Shown in pieces: positions 34,615-43,457 of a DNA stretch of 64,000 bases; position 1 is the stretch's first letter, and each line of letters opens with the position of its first letter. The translations under genes were made by a program, and so were the position numbers. Origin of the DNA: Thermoactinomyces sp. DSM 45891 (lineage in GTDB: Bacteria; Bacillota; Bacilli; Thermoactinomycetales; Thermoactinomycetaceae); assembly GCF_900119485.1 (NCBI RefSeq), contig NZ_FPJZ01000005.1, positions 34,890-98,889 of the forward strand, written 5' to 3'. The notes beneath the pieces are model-generated. The model worked only from the letters and a program-made list of their open reading frames with translations. It did no database searches and was not told where the DNA came from.

Positions 34615-35550
34615 CTAACGACTTCCTTTTTCATATAGTTTCCCAATTGCCGCTGGAGCATTCGCACGCCCCACAAATCCTGCAAGCGCCAAGATAGTTA
34701 GTACATATGGAAGCATAGTTAGAATTTCGGAAGGTACATATTCTGTCAGTCCCCAAACCTGACCCGTTAAAGATAGAGCTACGGAAAAACCGAAGAAACC
34801 TGCAGCTCCTAAAACTCCAAATGGTTTCCATTTACCAAAGATTAATGCTGCAATAGCAATAAACCCTTGACCTGCAACAGTAGTCGCACTAAACTCACTC
34901 CCGATCGAAGTGGAAAGTGAAGCGCCTCCAATAGCCGCTAAAGCTCCGCTAATCAAGACAGCAATATAACGCATTTTGACAACGGATACACCCGCCGTCT
35001 CGGCAGCATGTGGATGCTCTCCTACTGCACGTAAGCGCATACCAAATGGGGTACGGTACAGCACAAAGTAACTAACAAAAACCATGATTATGGATAGATA
35101 GGTAATAGGTGATGTATTAAAAAGTGTATTTCCTAAGACAGGAATATCCTTTAAAACAGGGATCGCCCAATCAGTGAATTTATGATCTACAACAGGCGTT
35201 TGTCCTGCACCATCATAGAGAGCTTTTACTAGGTATACAGATAATCCAGCTGCCAAGAAGTTAATCGCAACTCCACTTACGGTTTGATCAGCTTTAAAGG
35301 TAACCGTAGCAACTGCGTGAATCAGCGCCAGAAGAACACCTGATACTACTCCTGCTAAGAGTCCGATCCAAGGACTTCCTGTATTGATCGCAACAACAGC
35401 TGAGGTAAACGCACCGATGGTCATAAGGCCTTCTAATCCAATATTGATGACACCCGAACGTTCCGAGAACAAACCACCTAATGCCGCTAAAATTAGGGGA
35501 GTTGAGTAAAGAATAGTGGTCTCTAAAAGGTTGGTCATTGTACTAAGCAC
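34615..35550 (-). CDS. nupQ: Nucleoside-type ABC transporter permease (YufQ/NupQ-like)
   Basis: A 311-residue integral membrane permease of the BPD_transp_2 (LivH/RbsC-like) family with about eight to nine spans. Typical motifs are SERSGVINIGLEGLMTIGAF near the N-terminus and GMRLRAVGEHPHAAETAGVS mid-protein. It overlaps nupP by eight bases. Pairs with NupP to form the channel of an importer energised by NupO and fed by BmpA. In B. subtilis NupNOPQ imports guanosine and other nucleosides; the same substrate is assumed by homology. Confidence 0.88.
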   Translation of the reverse strand: MLSTMTNLLETTILYSTPLILAALGGLFSERSGVINIGLEGLMTIGAFTSAVVAINTGSPWIGLLAGVVSGVLLALIHAVATVTFKADQTVSGVAINFLAAGLSVYLVKALYDGAGQTPVVDHKFTDWAIPVLKDIPVLGNTLFNTSPITYLSIIMVFVSYFVLYRTPFGMRLRAVGEHPHAAETAGVSVVKMRYIAVLISGALAAIGGASLSTSIGSEFSATTVAGQGFIAIAALIFGKWKPFGVLGAAGFFGFSVALSLTGQVWGLTEYVPSEILTMLPYVLTILALAGFVGRANAPAAIGKLYEKGSR

Positions 35551-36610
35551 TAGCTTTCTCCCCTTTCTTTTTACGGTTCTTTCTACTTCCTAATTGTTTT
35601 ACGAAATTAGCTGCTACAAAGAGAATAATAGCTGCAAATACAATTCGAATCACTTCAAAAGGTACTCCTGCGACATACTGCATGTTGCTTCCACCATTAA
35701 ATAATCCTCCGAACAACATGGACGACAACACCACACCAAATGGGGTATTCGCCCCCAAAAGTGCTACAGCAATCCCATCAAAACCAGTTCCTGGAAGAGA
35801 TGCATTAATGGCTAGATACTCACTCGTTCCAAGTAGTTCAACTGCTCCAGCAAGACCTGCGATTCCACCTGAAATCATCATAGAAAAAATAATATTTCTC
35901 TTTACACTCATTCCCGCGTACTCAGAAGCATCCGGGTTCAAACCAACCGCACGCAACTCATAACCTAACTTGGTTTTAAAGAGCAATATATAGACAAAGA
36001 TCGCTGTCAAAATAGCTAGAATAAGACCTAAATGTACACGCGCTCCATCAAACAGGTCCGTTAAAAAATCAACACGAATGGATGCACTCGGATGAATCTT
36101 TTCAGTGGAATCACTATTATTTGAAAGAACTTTTCCAACCATGTAGTTACTTAAGAATAAGGCAATCCAGTTCATCATGATGCAGACAATCACTTCATGT
36201 ACACCACGAATTGCTTTCAACAATCCTGGAATGAGCGCCCATACCGCACCAGCTAATGCACCCACTACTAATGCCACAACCGCATGCAATACAGGTGGTA
36301 ACTCTAACTTCAACCCAACAAAAGCGGCTGCCATACTACCAATAATTAATTGACCCTCTACCCCAATATTGAACATCCCTGTACGGAACGCTAAGGCAAC
36401 TGCCAAACCCGCAAAGATAAGCGGAGTAATCGTGCGCAGGGTTTCACCCATGTCAGAAGCAGAACCAAATACACTGTTAAATAATGCACCGTAAGCTGAA
36501 ATCGGATTATATCCTGATAATAGCATGGCGATTGCCCCAACCAACATCCCCAAAACAATTGAAATAATGGATGATAGGAAGGTAGAGTTTCGGTTTAATT
36601 TCCCAATCAT
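35543..36610 (-). CDS. nupP: Nucleoside-type ABC transporter permease (YufP/NupP-like)
   Basis: A 355-residue BPD_transp_2 permease with about ten hydrophobic spans. Family motifs are FRTGMFNIGVEGQLIIGSMA and GYELRAVGLNPDASEYAGMS, and it ends in a basic tail. It overlaps both nupO (four bases) and nupQ (eight bases), so the three genes are translationally coupled. Paired with NupQ in the membrane. Confidence 0.88.
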   Translation of the reverse strand: MIGKLNRNSTFLSSIISIVLGMLVGAIAMLLSGYNPISAYGALFNSVFGSASDMGETLRTITPLIFAGLAVALAFRTGMFNIGVEGQLIIGSMAAAFVGLKLELPPVLHAVVALVVGALAGAVWALIPGLLKAIRGVHEVIVCIMMNWIALFLSNYMVGKVLSNNSDSTEKIHPSASIRVDFLTDLFDGARVHLGLILAILTAIFVYILLFKTKLGYELRAVGLNPDASEYAGMSVKRNIIFSMMISGGIAGLAGAVELLGTSEYLAINASLPGTGFDGIAVALLGANTPFGVVLSSMLFGGLFNGGSNMQYVAGVPFEVIRIVFAAIILFVAANFVKQLGSRKNRKKKGEKASA

Positions 36611-38130
36611 TGTAAAGCACCTCCTTTCACTTTGCTTCCCGCCATTAAGAGCCCGAGCTCTTCTTCTGTTGCTGTTTTTGGATCAACCCAACCCTGAATT
36701 TTCCCTTCATAGATCACGGCTACTCGGTCACTTACTTTCAGAACCTCTTCCAACTCAAGAGAAATGAGCAGTACTGCATTCCCTGTATCTCGATGTTGAA
36801 TAAGACGTTTGTGGATAAATTCGATCGCTCCCACATCTAGTCCGCGAGTAGGTTGCGCTGCAATCAGAAGGGAAGGGTTTCGATCCACTTCACGCGCAAT
36901 GATCGCCTTCTGTTGGTTACCACCTGAAAGCGCGCGTGCTGGTGTATCTTTATCGGGTGTTCGTACATCAAACTCTTGAATCAATTTGTTTGCATAGTCA
37001 CCTACTGCTTTGTAATCGATTCCAAAGCCATTTGAAAACGGTTTCTTATAATAGGACTGTAAAATTATATTCTCACTAACAGAAAAGTCTAGCACCAAAC
37101 CGCGTTTATGTCGGTCTTCTGGAATGTGCCCAATCCCTGTTTCAGTAATTTTCCGAGGAGTCAATCCTGTAACATCTTTATTATTTAAAATGACTCTTCC
37201 TGATTTCGGTTTCATAAGACCACAAATCGCTTCAATGAGCTCAGATTGACCATTACCGTCAACCCCTGCAATTCCTACGATTTCACCCGCTTTCACTTCC
37301 AGATCTAAACCGCGAACAGTTGGATTATTACGCTTATCATCCACTTCCAAGCCCTGAACCTTTAATACGGGCTCCTGTGGATTAGCAGGTTGCTTATCTA
37401 GTTCAAAGGAAACCTTACGACCTACCATCAAAGATGCTAACTCATTTTCATTGGTTTCAGCAATATTAACCGTGTCTATCATCTTCCCACGGCGTATGAC
37501 GGTACAACGATCACAAGTGCTCATAATCTCTTTTAACTTATGGGTAATGAAGATGATCGTCTTACCTTCTTTTACCAGTTTTCTCATAATTTCAGTTAGC
37601 TCATGAATCTCCTGAGGAGTTAATACAGCTGTAGGCTCATCAAAAATAAGAATATCTGCTCCACGATACAAAGTCTTTAAAATTTCAACACGTTGTTGCA
37701 TTCCTACCCCAATATCTGCAACAACCGCTCGTGGATCGACTTGAAGTCCATATTGATCTGATAAGACTTGTACCTCACGTTCAGCCTTTTTGTAATCAAT
37801 CACTCCACCGGAAGCTCTTTCGTCACCAAGAATAATATTTTCGGTTACGGTAAACGGTTGTACTAACATAAAATGTTGATGGACCATCCCAATTCCTAGC
37901 TCGTTTGCCATCGTTGGACCCGTGATCGCAACTTCTTTTTCTTTAATAAAAATCTTACCTAGTTCTGGTTGGTATAGACCAAACAGGATATTCATTAACG
38001 TTGACTTACCTGCACCATTTTCACCAAGTAGGGCGTGAATCTCACCCTTTTTTACAACTAGATTTATATTATCATTGGCTGTAAACGAACCAAAGCATTT
38101 GGTAATGCCTCGCATTTCTACAACGTTCAT
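36607..38130 (-). CDS. nupO: Nucleoside-type ABC transporter ATPase with two nucleotide-binding domains (YufO/NupO-like)
   Basis: 507 residues with two tandem ABC domains. Domain 1 has Walker A LLGENGAGKSTLM and Walker B LIFDEPTAVLTPQEI. Domain 2 has GVDGNGQSELIEAI, lacking the canonical lysine, and ALSGGNQQKAIIAREV signature. Such asymmetric double-NBD proteins energise sugar- and nucleoside-type importers. It begins the importer gene run after the spoIIIE terminator; the ATG is preceded by GGGAGGGACACGG. Confidence 0.9.
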   Translation of the reverse strand: MNVVEMRGITKCFGSFTANDNINLVVKKGEIHALLGENGAGKSTLMNILFGLYQPELGKIFIKEKEVAITGPTMANELGIGMVHQHFMLVQPFTVTENIILGDERASGGVIDYKKAEREVQVLSDQYGLQVDPRAVVADIGVGMQQRVEILKTLYRGADILIFDEPTAVLTPQEIHELTEIMRKLVKEGKTIIFITHKLKEIMSTCDRCTVIRRGKMIDTVNIAETNENELASLMVGRKVSFELDKQPANPQEPVLKVQGLEVDDKRNNPTVRGLDLEVKAGEIVGIAGVDGNGQSELIEAICGLMKPKSGRVILNNKDVTGLTPRKITETGIGHIPEDRHKRGLVLDFSVSENIILQSYYKKPFSNGFGIDYKAVGDYANKLIQEFDVRTPDKDTPARALSGGNQQKAIIAREVDRNPSLLIAAQPTRGLDVGAIEFIHKRLIQHRDTGNAVLLISLELEEVLKVSDRVAVIYEGKIQGWVDPKTATEEELGLLMAGSKVKGGALQ

Positions 38131-38155
38131 CCGTGTCCCTCCCCTGCATTAGGAT

Positions 38156-38194
38156 AAAAAAAGCCAGCGGCATTTGCGCTAGCTCGCTTTTTTT
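38156..38194 (-). terminator. Terminator of spoIIIE/ftsK
   Basis: AAAAAAAGC and AGCG arms pair with CGCT and GCTTTTTTT in a two-tier stem, with a T-run on the minus strand, 45 bases after the translocase stop. Confidence 0.75.
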
Positions 38195-38239
38195 AGTTTG
38201 CGTAATCGCTACCAAAAAATCAAGAGATTTTTTTTTATC

Positions 38240-40570
38240 TTACGTATTGGAAATTTCTTGAATAAGCTCTTCTGTGACCAGAACCTCTCTCGGTTTGCTC
38301 CCTTCATAAGGGCCCACAATTCCTCGAGCCTCCATCAGATCAATTAATCGTGCTGCCCGGGTATATCCAACTCGAAGCCGCCTTTGAAGCAATGATACCG
38401 ATGCAGTTCTCGCTTCCAAAACCAGCTGAACCGCTTGAGGATACATATCATCATCTACTAAATCTGCCCCTACATTCTCTGGAACATCCGGAATCATCTC
38501 TTCATTATAATGCACTTCTTGTTGATTTTTAACAAAATTAACCACAGACTCCACTTCTTCATCTGTTACAAATGTGCCTTGTACACGAATCGGTTTAGGC
38601 GCACCGATCGGCATGTACAACATATCTCCCCGACCTAGTAATTTTTCTGCTCCCCCCATATCTAAAATAGTGCGGGAATCAGCTTGTGAAGATACTGTGA
38701 ACGCGATTCGGGAAGGAATATTTGCTTTAATAACCCCTGTGATCACATCTACGGAAGGACGTTGTGTAGCTAAAATCATATGAATACCTGCCGCACGTGC
38801 CATCTGAGCAAGGCGGCAAATGGCATCCTCTACATCACCAGGCGCAACCATCATTAAATCTGCAAGTTCATCTACAATCACAACTATGTACGGTAAAATG
38901 GGCATAACAGCCTCGTCACTTCGATCTCTTGCCAACTGATTATAACGTTCCAGATCCCGTGCCCCGTTTTTAGCAAATAATTCGTATCGCTTCTCCATCT
39001 CAGAAACTACTTTCTTTAAAGCAATGGCTGCCTTTCTGGCATCTGTTACAACAGGTACAAGTAGATGTGGGATTCCATTGTATATATTCAATTCTACCAT
39101 CTTAGGGTCGATCATCATTAGCTTTACTTCATCAGGTCTTGCTTTATACAGTAGGCTGATGATAATTCCATTTACACAAACACTCTTCCCTGCCCCTGTC
39201 GCACCTGCAACTAACAAATGAGGCATCTGAGCTAGATTGGCAATCACGGCTTCTCCTGATATATCTTTTCCAAGTCCAATTGATAGCTTACTTGGATTCT
39301 TTTGGAATCCTGTAGAATCAATTACATCCCGCAAGCCAACCATTGCTGTTTCTGAGTTAGGCACTTCGATCCCGATCGCTGCTTTACCTGGAATCGGCGC
39401 TTCGATTCGAATCGATTTTGCCGCTAATGCTAGAGCAATATCATTGGATAAGCGTACGATTTGACTTACTTTCACCCCTACTTTGGGCTGAATCTCGTAT
39501 CGCGTTACCGCAGGTCCTTGTTGAACATGGTTTACCTTTGCTTTTACTCCGAAATTTTCTAACGTCTCTTCCAATTTAGATGCTTTTGATTTTAAATCCT
39601 CAACATCCAAACTATCTCTGTTCTTTAAGGCTCTTAAAATGGTGGATGGCGGGATTTTATAATGGTCCAAACGCTCTGTAGTATGAAATTTCACTACCAC
39701 ATCTTCCCCATCATTTTGATTTCCTGGTGATTCAGGATTCATCTCGGAAGTTGATTTTAATGAAAGGGTCAACTGCTTTGGTTTTTTTACAAGCTCCATA
39801 TCAGGAATTGGATCTGGTTCATAGTAGTATGCAATAGTAGGCTCTGAAGAGGATGATGACTCCAACTCTTCCTTAAACTCTGAATGAGGATCGCCCTCTG
39901 CCTCCCGATTATACGATTGCTTTTTTTGCCCCTTCGCTTTTGCATTTTTTTCCAATATTGAATTGACATTCTTTTTAACACTGGCTCTTTGACGTTGAAA
40001 AAGAACATATAATTTCTGTAGAAATTGGATATATGAAATCCCAAATACTAAGAGTATCCCCGCTAACAAAAATGCGGACAAAACAATGACAGTACCGACA
40101 TCATCAAATAGGAAATGAAACATGCCATAAATAAGTCCACCAATCATCCCACCGCCTATGTCTGTAGGGAGTCTAGATGAGTATTCATTTATCAGAAGAT
40201 TCCAGGTGGTATCCATAACAGGGCCCGCTTTCCCGGCGGCTTGTAAGTACTGAAATGTATTGAAATGAACAAAACCTAGTGTACACAAGAGAATCATCAA
40301 GACTCCTGTCATCTTAGGGGTCCAGTTTTGCGGCCACCTTCGTTTTATCATGATGTATAAAGCAAGGCATATGGATACGATTGGTATAAGAAAATCCCAT
40401 GTTCCAACTAAAAAACGGGATAAATATGTTAGGTTTCGTCCGATTGCTCCTAAATTAGCTAAACTAATTACTGCAAGTGCTATCATAGCAATTCCATAGA
40501 TTTCAAATAGCAGGTCATGTTTCACTCGACTAGTTCGTTTCACGTCTTTTCGTTTTTTCTTCTTGGACAT
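38240..40570 (-). CDS. spoIIIE: DNA translocase SpoIIIE/FtsK
   Basis: 776 residues: four N-terminal membrane spans (residues about 20-175), a charged linker, the alpha-beta RecA-like motor (Walker A VAGATGAGKSVCV near 450, Walker B IVVIVDELADLMM) and a C-terminal gamma winged helix (ARTASVSLLQRRLRVGYTRA) that reads SRS/KOPS-like sequences. It pumps the chromosome through the division or sporulation septum. The tepA-ylzJ-spoIIIE order is as in B. subtilis. The 283-base upstream gap holds a TATAAT (minus strand, 40614-40609) without a convincing -35, and one hairpin. Confidence 0.95.
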   Translation of the reverse strand: MSKKKKRKDVKRTSRVKHDLLFEIYGIAMIALAVISLANLGAIGRNLTYLSRFLVGTWDFLIPIVSICLALYIMIKRRWPQNWTPKMTGVLMILLCTLGFVHFNTFQYLQAAGKAGPVMDTTWNLLINEYSSRLPTDIGGGMIGGLIYGMFHFLFDDVGTVIVLSAFLLAGILLVFGISYIQFLQKLYVLFQRQRASVKKNVNSILEKNAKAKGQKKQSYNREAEGDPHSEFKEELESSSSSEPTIAYYYEPDPIPDMELVKKPKQLTLSLKSTSEMNPESPGNQNDGEDVVVKFHTTERLDHYKIPPSTILRALKNRDSLDVEDLKSKASKLEETLENFGVKAKVNHVQQGPAVTRYEIQPKVGVKVSQIVRLSNDIALALAAKSIRIEAPIPGKAAIGIEVPNSETAMVGLRDVIDSTGFQKNPSKLSIGLGKDISGEAVIANLAQMPHLLVAGATGAGKSVCVNGIIISLLYKARPDEVKLMMIDPKMVELNIYNGIPHLLVPVVTDARKAAIALKKVVSEMEKRYELFAKNGARDLERYNQLARDRSDEAVMPILPYIVVIVDELADLMMVAPGDVEDAICRLAQMARAAGIHMILATQRPSVDVITGVIKANIPSRIAFTVSSQADSRTILDMGGAEKLLGRGDMLYMPIGAPKPIRVQGTFVTDEEVESVVNFVKNQQEVHYNEEMIPDVPENVGADLVDDDMYPQAVQLVLEARTASVSLLQRRLRVGYTRAARLIDLMEARGIVGPYEGSKPREVLVTEELIQEISNT

Positions 40571-40853
40571 CTTATCCCCTTCTCCCGAAGCAAAACAGTC
40601 TTCTGAACATTATACATTTATTTGCCATATTTTTGTAGATATAAGTAGTATAAAATCTTCAGTTTTTCAATGATGAGTGTTGCTAAAGAACAAGGAATGG
40701 GATGAAGAATGAGGAATATATCTCTACCACAACTCAAATAGTGAGCTACGAGGATGTGAACAGAAAGTCCGCTCCGCCCTCGAACACTCACTTTTTGACC
40801 TTTTGATATCATCATTCGTATTACAGTCATTGAAAAAACGAATCGAAGTCATG

Positions 40854-41108
40854 CTAGTCCATCATGTTTTGCGATGAATATGTAGACTCCAACAAGGGAT
40901 ATAAGGTAATCTCCGTCCCAGGTTGGTATTTGGAATTTAGATAGTCTTGTGGATCAGGACTTAGGAGACGGTTGATTCGAGCTTTTCCAGTAGGAAGAAC
41001 TTCAATCACCATTTGAATCCCGTCGATGGTGCATTCTTGAAAGTGGGGCTCGTAGGCTTGATCTGTCTGATCATTCAAATCAGATGGAAATATAGTCCAG
41101 TGAATCAT
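40854..41108 (-). CDS. ylzJ: YlzJ-like protein
   Basis: An 84-residue small protein conserved between tepA and spoIIIE in Bacilli, function unknown. The YlzJ family pattern is seen in IHWTIFPSDLN at the start, QECTIDGIQMVIEVLPTGKA, and RLLSPDPQDYLNSKYQPGTE. Its ATG overlaps the tepA stop by four bases, so it is translationally coupled. No domain suggests a mechanism. Confidence 0.8.
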   Translation of the reverse strand: MIHWTIFPSDLNDQTDQAYEPHFQECTIDGIQMVIEVLPTGKARINRLLSPDPQDYLNSKYQPGTEITLYPLLESTYSSQNMMD

Positions 41109-41857
41109 TGAAGATACTCTCCCTTTTTCTCTTGAATCAAACGATCTAGTTCTTGCAAAGCACTCGAAATCCCGCCCACTTTATCAATCAGTCCCATCTC
41201 TACGGCATCTTTCGCTACTACGTTTGTGCCAATATCTCGTGCCAGTTCTCCCGTTCGAAACATTAAATCTCGCAACTTCTCTACCGTAACCTTAGAATGG
41301 CTAGAAATAAAATGAATGACTCGATCTTGCATTCTTTCCAGATATTCAAATGTTTGCGGCACACCAATCACTAGACCTGTCAATCGAACTGGATGAATCG
41401 TCATCGTGGCTGTCTCCGCAATAAATGAGGTACAAGCGGAAACGGCTATAGGTACCCCAATGCTATGCCCCCCACCTAAGACAATCGAGACAGTCGGTTT
41501 ACTCATCGTCGCAATCATCTCCGCAATAGCTAGGCCCGCTTCCACATCTCCCCCTACAGTATTTAAAATCAAAACAATCCCTTCAATCTTCGGGTTTTGT
41601 TCAGCAGCTACAATTTGAGGAATGACATGTTCGTATTTCGTTGTCTTATTTTGTGGTGACATCACCATATGCCCCTCAATCTGTCCTATAATCTGGAGAC
41701 AAAATATATTAGATTCCAACTGCGGGACATTGGTTTGACCCAAAGATTGTAGTGTTTGAAGCATGTTTTTCTTCTTTAGTTCATCCGCTATCGCTCGATC
41801 GGGTACCGTTTCTGGCGATTCCGCATTTGGTTTTAGCTCTTCATTCATTTGGTACAT
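41105..41857 (-). CDS. tepA: ClpP-family serine protease TepA (translocation-enhancing protein, YmfB)
   Basis: A 250-residue ClpP/crotonase-fold peptidase. The catalytic Ser is in VLGGGHSIGVPIAV and the His in ATMTIHPVRLTG; the glycine-rich strand is LNTVGGDVEAGLAI. In B. subtilis TepA aids protein export and degrades SASPs in outgrowing spores. ATG 41857 has AAGGAG seven bases upstream; the ATG at 41863 is too near the RBS. Divergent from the PadR gene and first in tepA-ylzJ. Confidence 0.92.
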   Translation of the reverse strand: MYQMNEELKPNAESPETVPDRAIADELKKKNMLQTLQSLGQTNVPQLESNIFCLQIIGQIEGHMVMSPQNKTTKYEHVIPQIVAAEQNPKIEGIVLILNTVGGDVEAGLAIAEMIATMSKPTVSIVLGGGHSIGVPIAVSACTSFIAETATMTIHPVRLTGLVIGVPQTFEYLERMQDRVIHFISSHSKVTVEKLRDLMFRTGELARDIGTNVVAKDAVEMGLIDKVGGISSALQELDRLIQEKKGEYLQ

Positions 41858-41890
41858 ATTCATTCTCCTTGCTTAGCTCTCGTCTATAAA

Positions 41891-41918
41891 TGTATACTCT
41901 AAGCTAATTTGCTTCCAA
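41891..41918 (-). promoter_or_regulatory. Sigma-A promoter of tepA
   Basis: Minus-strand TTGGAA (41918-41913), a 16-base spacer and TATACA (41896-41891), 30 bases from the start codon. A small inverted repeat CTAATT-N7-AATTAG (41904-41922) overlaps the -35. Confidence 0.5.
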
Positions 41919-41941
41919 TTAGTTATCTTATACCATCATGA

Positions 41942-41970
41942 TTGTAAAAAATTACTATTTTCTATATACT
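41942..41970 (+). promoter_or_regulatory. Sigma-A promoter of the padR-type gene
   Basis: TTGTAA (41942-41947), a 17-base spacer and TATACT (41965-41970), 33 bases before the TTG start. Confidence 0.6.
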
Positions 41971-42003
41971 AACTAGTGAAAGATGTATAGGAGAGGATGT
42001 CAG

Positions 42004-42561
42004 TTGGAATCTTTTGTTTATACCATTTTGGCGATCTTAGCGAGGGATAGTGGATCTAGCTTTGAGATTGCCAAGAGAATGGATCTGTGCTGGCAAACAA
42101 AACATAATCAGATTTATCCGATTTTAGTAAAACTAGAAGAGCGTGATTTAGTAACTTGTACCACAATACCTCAATCTGGGAAACCTGATAAAAAGGTGTT
42201 TTCGATTACAGCACAAGGAAAAGAAGTGCTTGCTCAGTGGATGCCTAATGTTTTTCAAGAGCCGATCATTCAAGACGGATTTCTCGCGAAAATCTATGCC
42301 CAATGGTTATTAACCCCCGACACAATGGTTCAGTTGTTAGAAGAGCGGATGAAGTTTTTTCAACACAAAATGGAAGAACATGAATGTGAAATTGCACAAT
42401 TAGAATCAGAAGCAGGCTCTTCCCTTAAGGACCCTAGTAGTCCCCACTTTGGACGCTATATCCTCCTTATGCGCAAATTACAAATGGAGCAAGATGAAGC
42501 AGACTGGTGCGCTTGGGCACTTGCTTTTTATCAAAAACAACCGATGATCCAATATGAATAA
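42004..42561 (+). CDS. PadR-family transcriptional regulator
   Basis: A 185-residue regulator with an N-terminal PadR winged helix (residues 1-85, FVYTILAILARDSGSSFEIA and YPILVKLEERDLVTC) and a C-terminal helical dimerisation domain of the virulence-activator type (Vir_act_alpha_C). The start is TTG, with GAGAGG seven bases upstream; the frame extends seven codons back without an RBS. It is divergent from tepA and convergent with the first Cyt-like gene. Its targets are unknown; PadR proteins usually repress a neighbouring gene and sense small molecules. Confidence 0.85.
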   Translation: MESFVYTILAILARDSGSSFEIAKRMDLCWQTKHNQIYPILVKLEERDLVTCTTIPQSGKPDKKVFSITAQGKEVLAQWMPNVFQEPIIQDGFLAKIYAQWLLTPDTMVQLLEERMKFFQHKMEEHECEIAQLESEAGSSLKDPSSPHFGRYILLMRKLQMEQDEADWCAWALAFYQKQPMIQYE

Positions 42562-42610
42562 TAAAATACCCTACAAGCCTGTTCCGAGACAGGCTGTAGG
42601 GCATTTTATT
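42560..42610. terminator. Bidirectional terminator between padR-type and cyt-like genes
   Basis: AATAAAAT and CCCTACA-A-GCCTG arms pair with CAGGC-TGTAGGG and ATTTTATT around an 8-base loop; A/T tracts flank both ends. Confidence 0.88.
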
Positions 42611-42625
42611 ATTTATAAATGATTG

Positions 42626-43234
42626 TTAGTGTCCATGATGCCAGCCTATGGAAACCATTTCAGTTAACGCAGTTAATTTAACAGAAAATTCATGAGTATC
42701 TTTTACAGTAAACCACAGCACTTTCTCCTTCTCCACATCTACTGAAATTTCGAATCCCATCGGTACAATGGATAATATGTCTTGAGTGTATTGAATACAA
42801 AAAAGTATATTGTATAAATAAGTTGTATTATACGAACTCGTATCTTTCCAAAAAATCCAACCTGATTCTTCTTGAGTTTTTAAGTTGGTAAATGTATTTT
42901 GCATAGCAACCGTTAATGCCTTAGCTATCTGATCTTCAGGAAAAGGTACCTTCAGATAATTTTTTAATATATCCATTACTTGATTCACCATGGTATCTAT
43001 TTGGATCGTATTACTAATAACTGTTTGATCCAGTTGTGCCGCTACTATCGCTCTACTATTATGTGAAACCAGCTGTACTGCCTTATTTAAATCAAATTGA
43101 TTTGTTACAGGATCAATGGCCGCATTGAAGACCGAAGCTTCTTGTAAAGCACTATTTATGACACTTTGGTCTACAGCATAAATAAAACTGTATTTATCAT
43201 TGCTATCTAAATTCGAAAAAAGCATTATACTCAT
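42626..43234 (-). CDS. Cyt-type cytolytic delta-endotoxin-like protein (Bac_thur_toxin family)
   Basis: 202 residues that align with the Cyt1/Cyt2 toxins of B. thuringiensis. The segment NTFTNLKTQEESGWIFW (residues 113-129) is nearly the Cyt hallmark. It is followed by NTTYLYNILFCIQ, VPMGFEISVDVEKEKVLWFT and VKDTHEFSVKLTALT, matching the last beta strands. Before it come DQSVINSALQEASVFNAAID and QIDTMVNQVMDILKNYL, matching the helix hairpins. It lacks the N-terminal ~30-40 residues and the C-terminal propeptide of Cyt2, so it resembles an already 'trimmed' toxin. No signal peptide. ATG with AGGTG upstream. Activity is untested inference. Confidence 0.85.
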   Translation of the reverse strand: MSIMLFSNLDSNDKYSFIYAVDQSVINSALQEASVFNAAIDPVTNQFDLNKAVQLVSHNSRAIVAAQLDQTVISNTIQIDTMVNQVMDILKNYLKVPFPEDQIAKALTVAMQNTFTNLKTQEESGWIFWKDTSSYNTTYLYNILFCIQYTQDILSIVPMGFEISVDVEKEKVLWFTVKDTHEFSVKLTALTEMVSIGWHHGH

Positions 43235-43393
43235 TTTATCACCTGCTCTTCTACAGATATGGTTAGTTTAATCTATGAAACGATTTAATCTTTATTACAC
43301 CAAAAAATAAATAACAAATAAATCTAACAAAATAATTTTAAACAATGATCTGACAAAAACACTCTACATAGAAGGAATATACTAATATTATTT

Positions 43394-43423
43394 GAATATC
43401 AATACATAACGTCGAAATACGAT
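43394..43423 (+). promoter_or_regulatory. Possible sigma-E-type promoter upstream of the cyt-like pair
   Basis: GAATATC (43394-43400), a 15-base spacer and AATACGAT (43416-43423) match the sporulation sigma-E consensus KMATATT / CATACAHT at six of seven and six of eight positions, 34 bases before the ATG at 43458. The region is AT-rich, so chance matches are likely. Confidence 0.28.
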
Positions 43424-43457
43424 GCTATTCATTCACTATAAGATGAGGTGTTACTCA

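Noticed and set aside
40618..40830. 70-residue minus-strand ORF between ylzJ and spoIIIE
   Set aside because: No RBS, no recognisable family pattern, and it overlaps the hairpin; probably non-coding.
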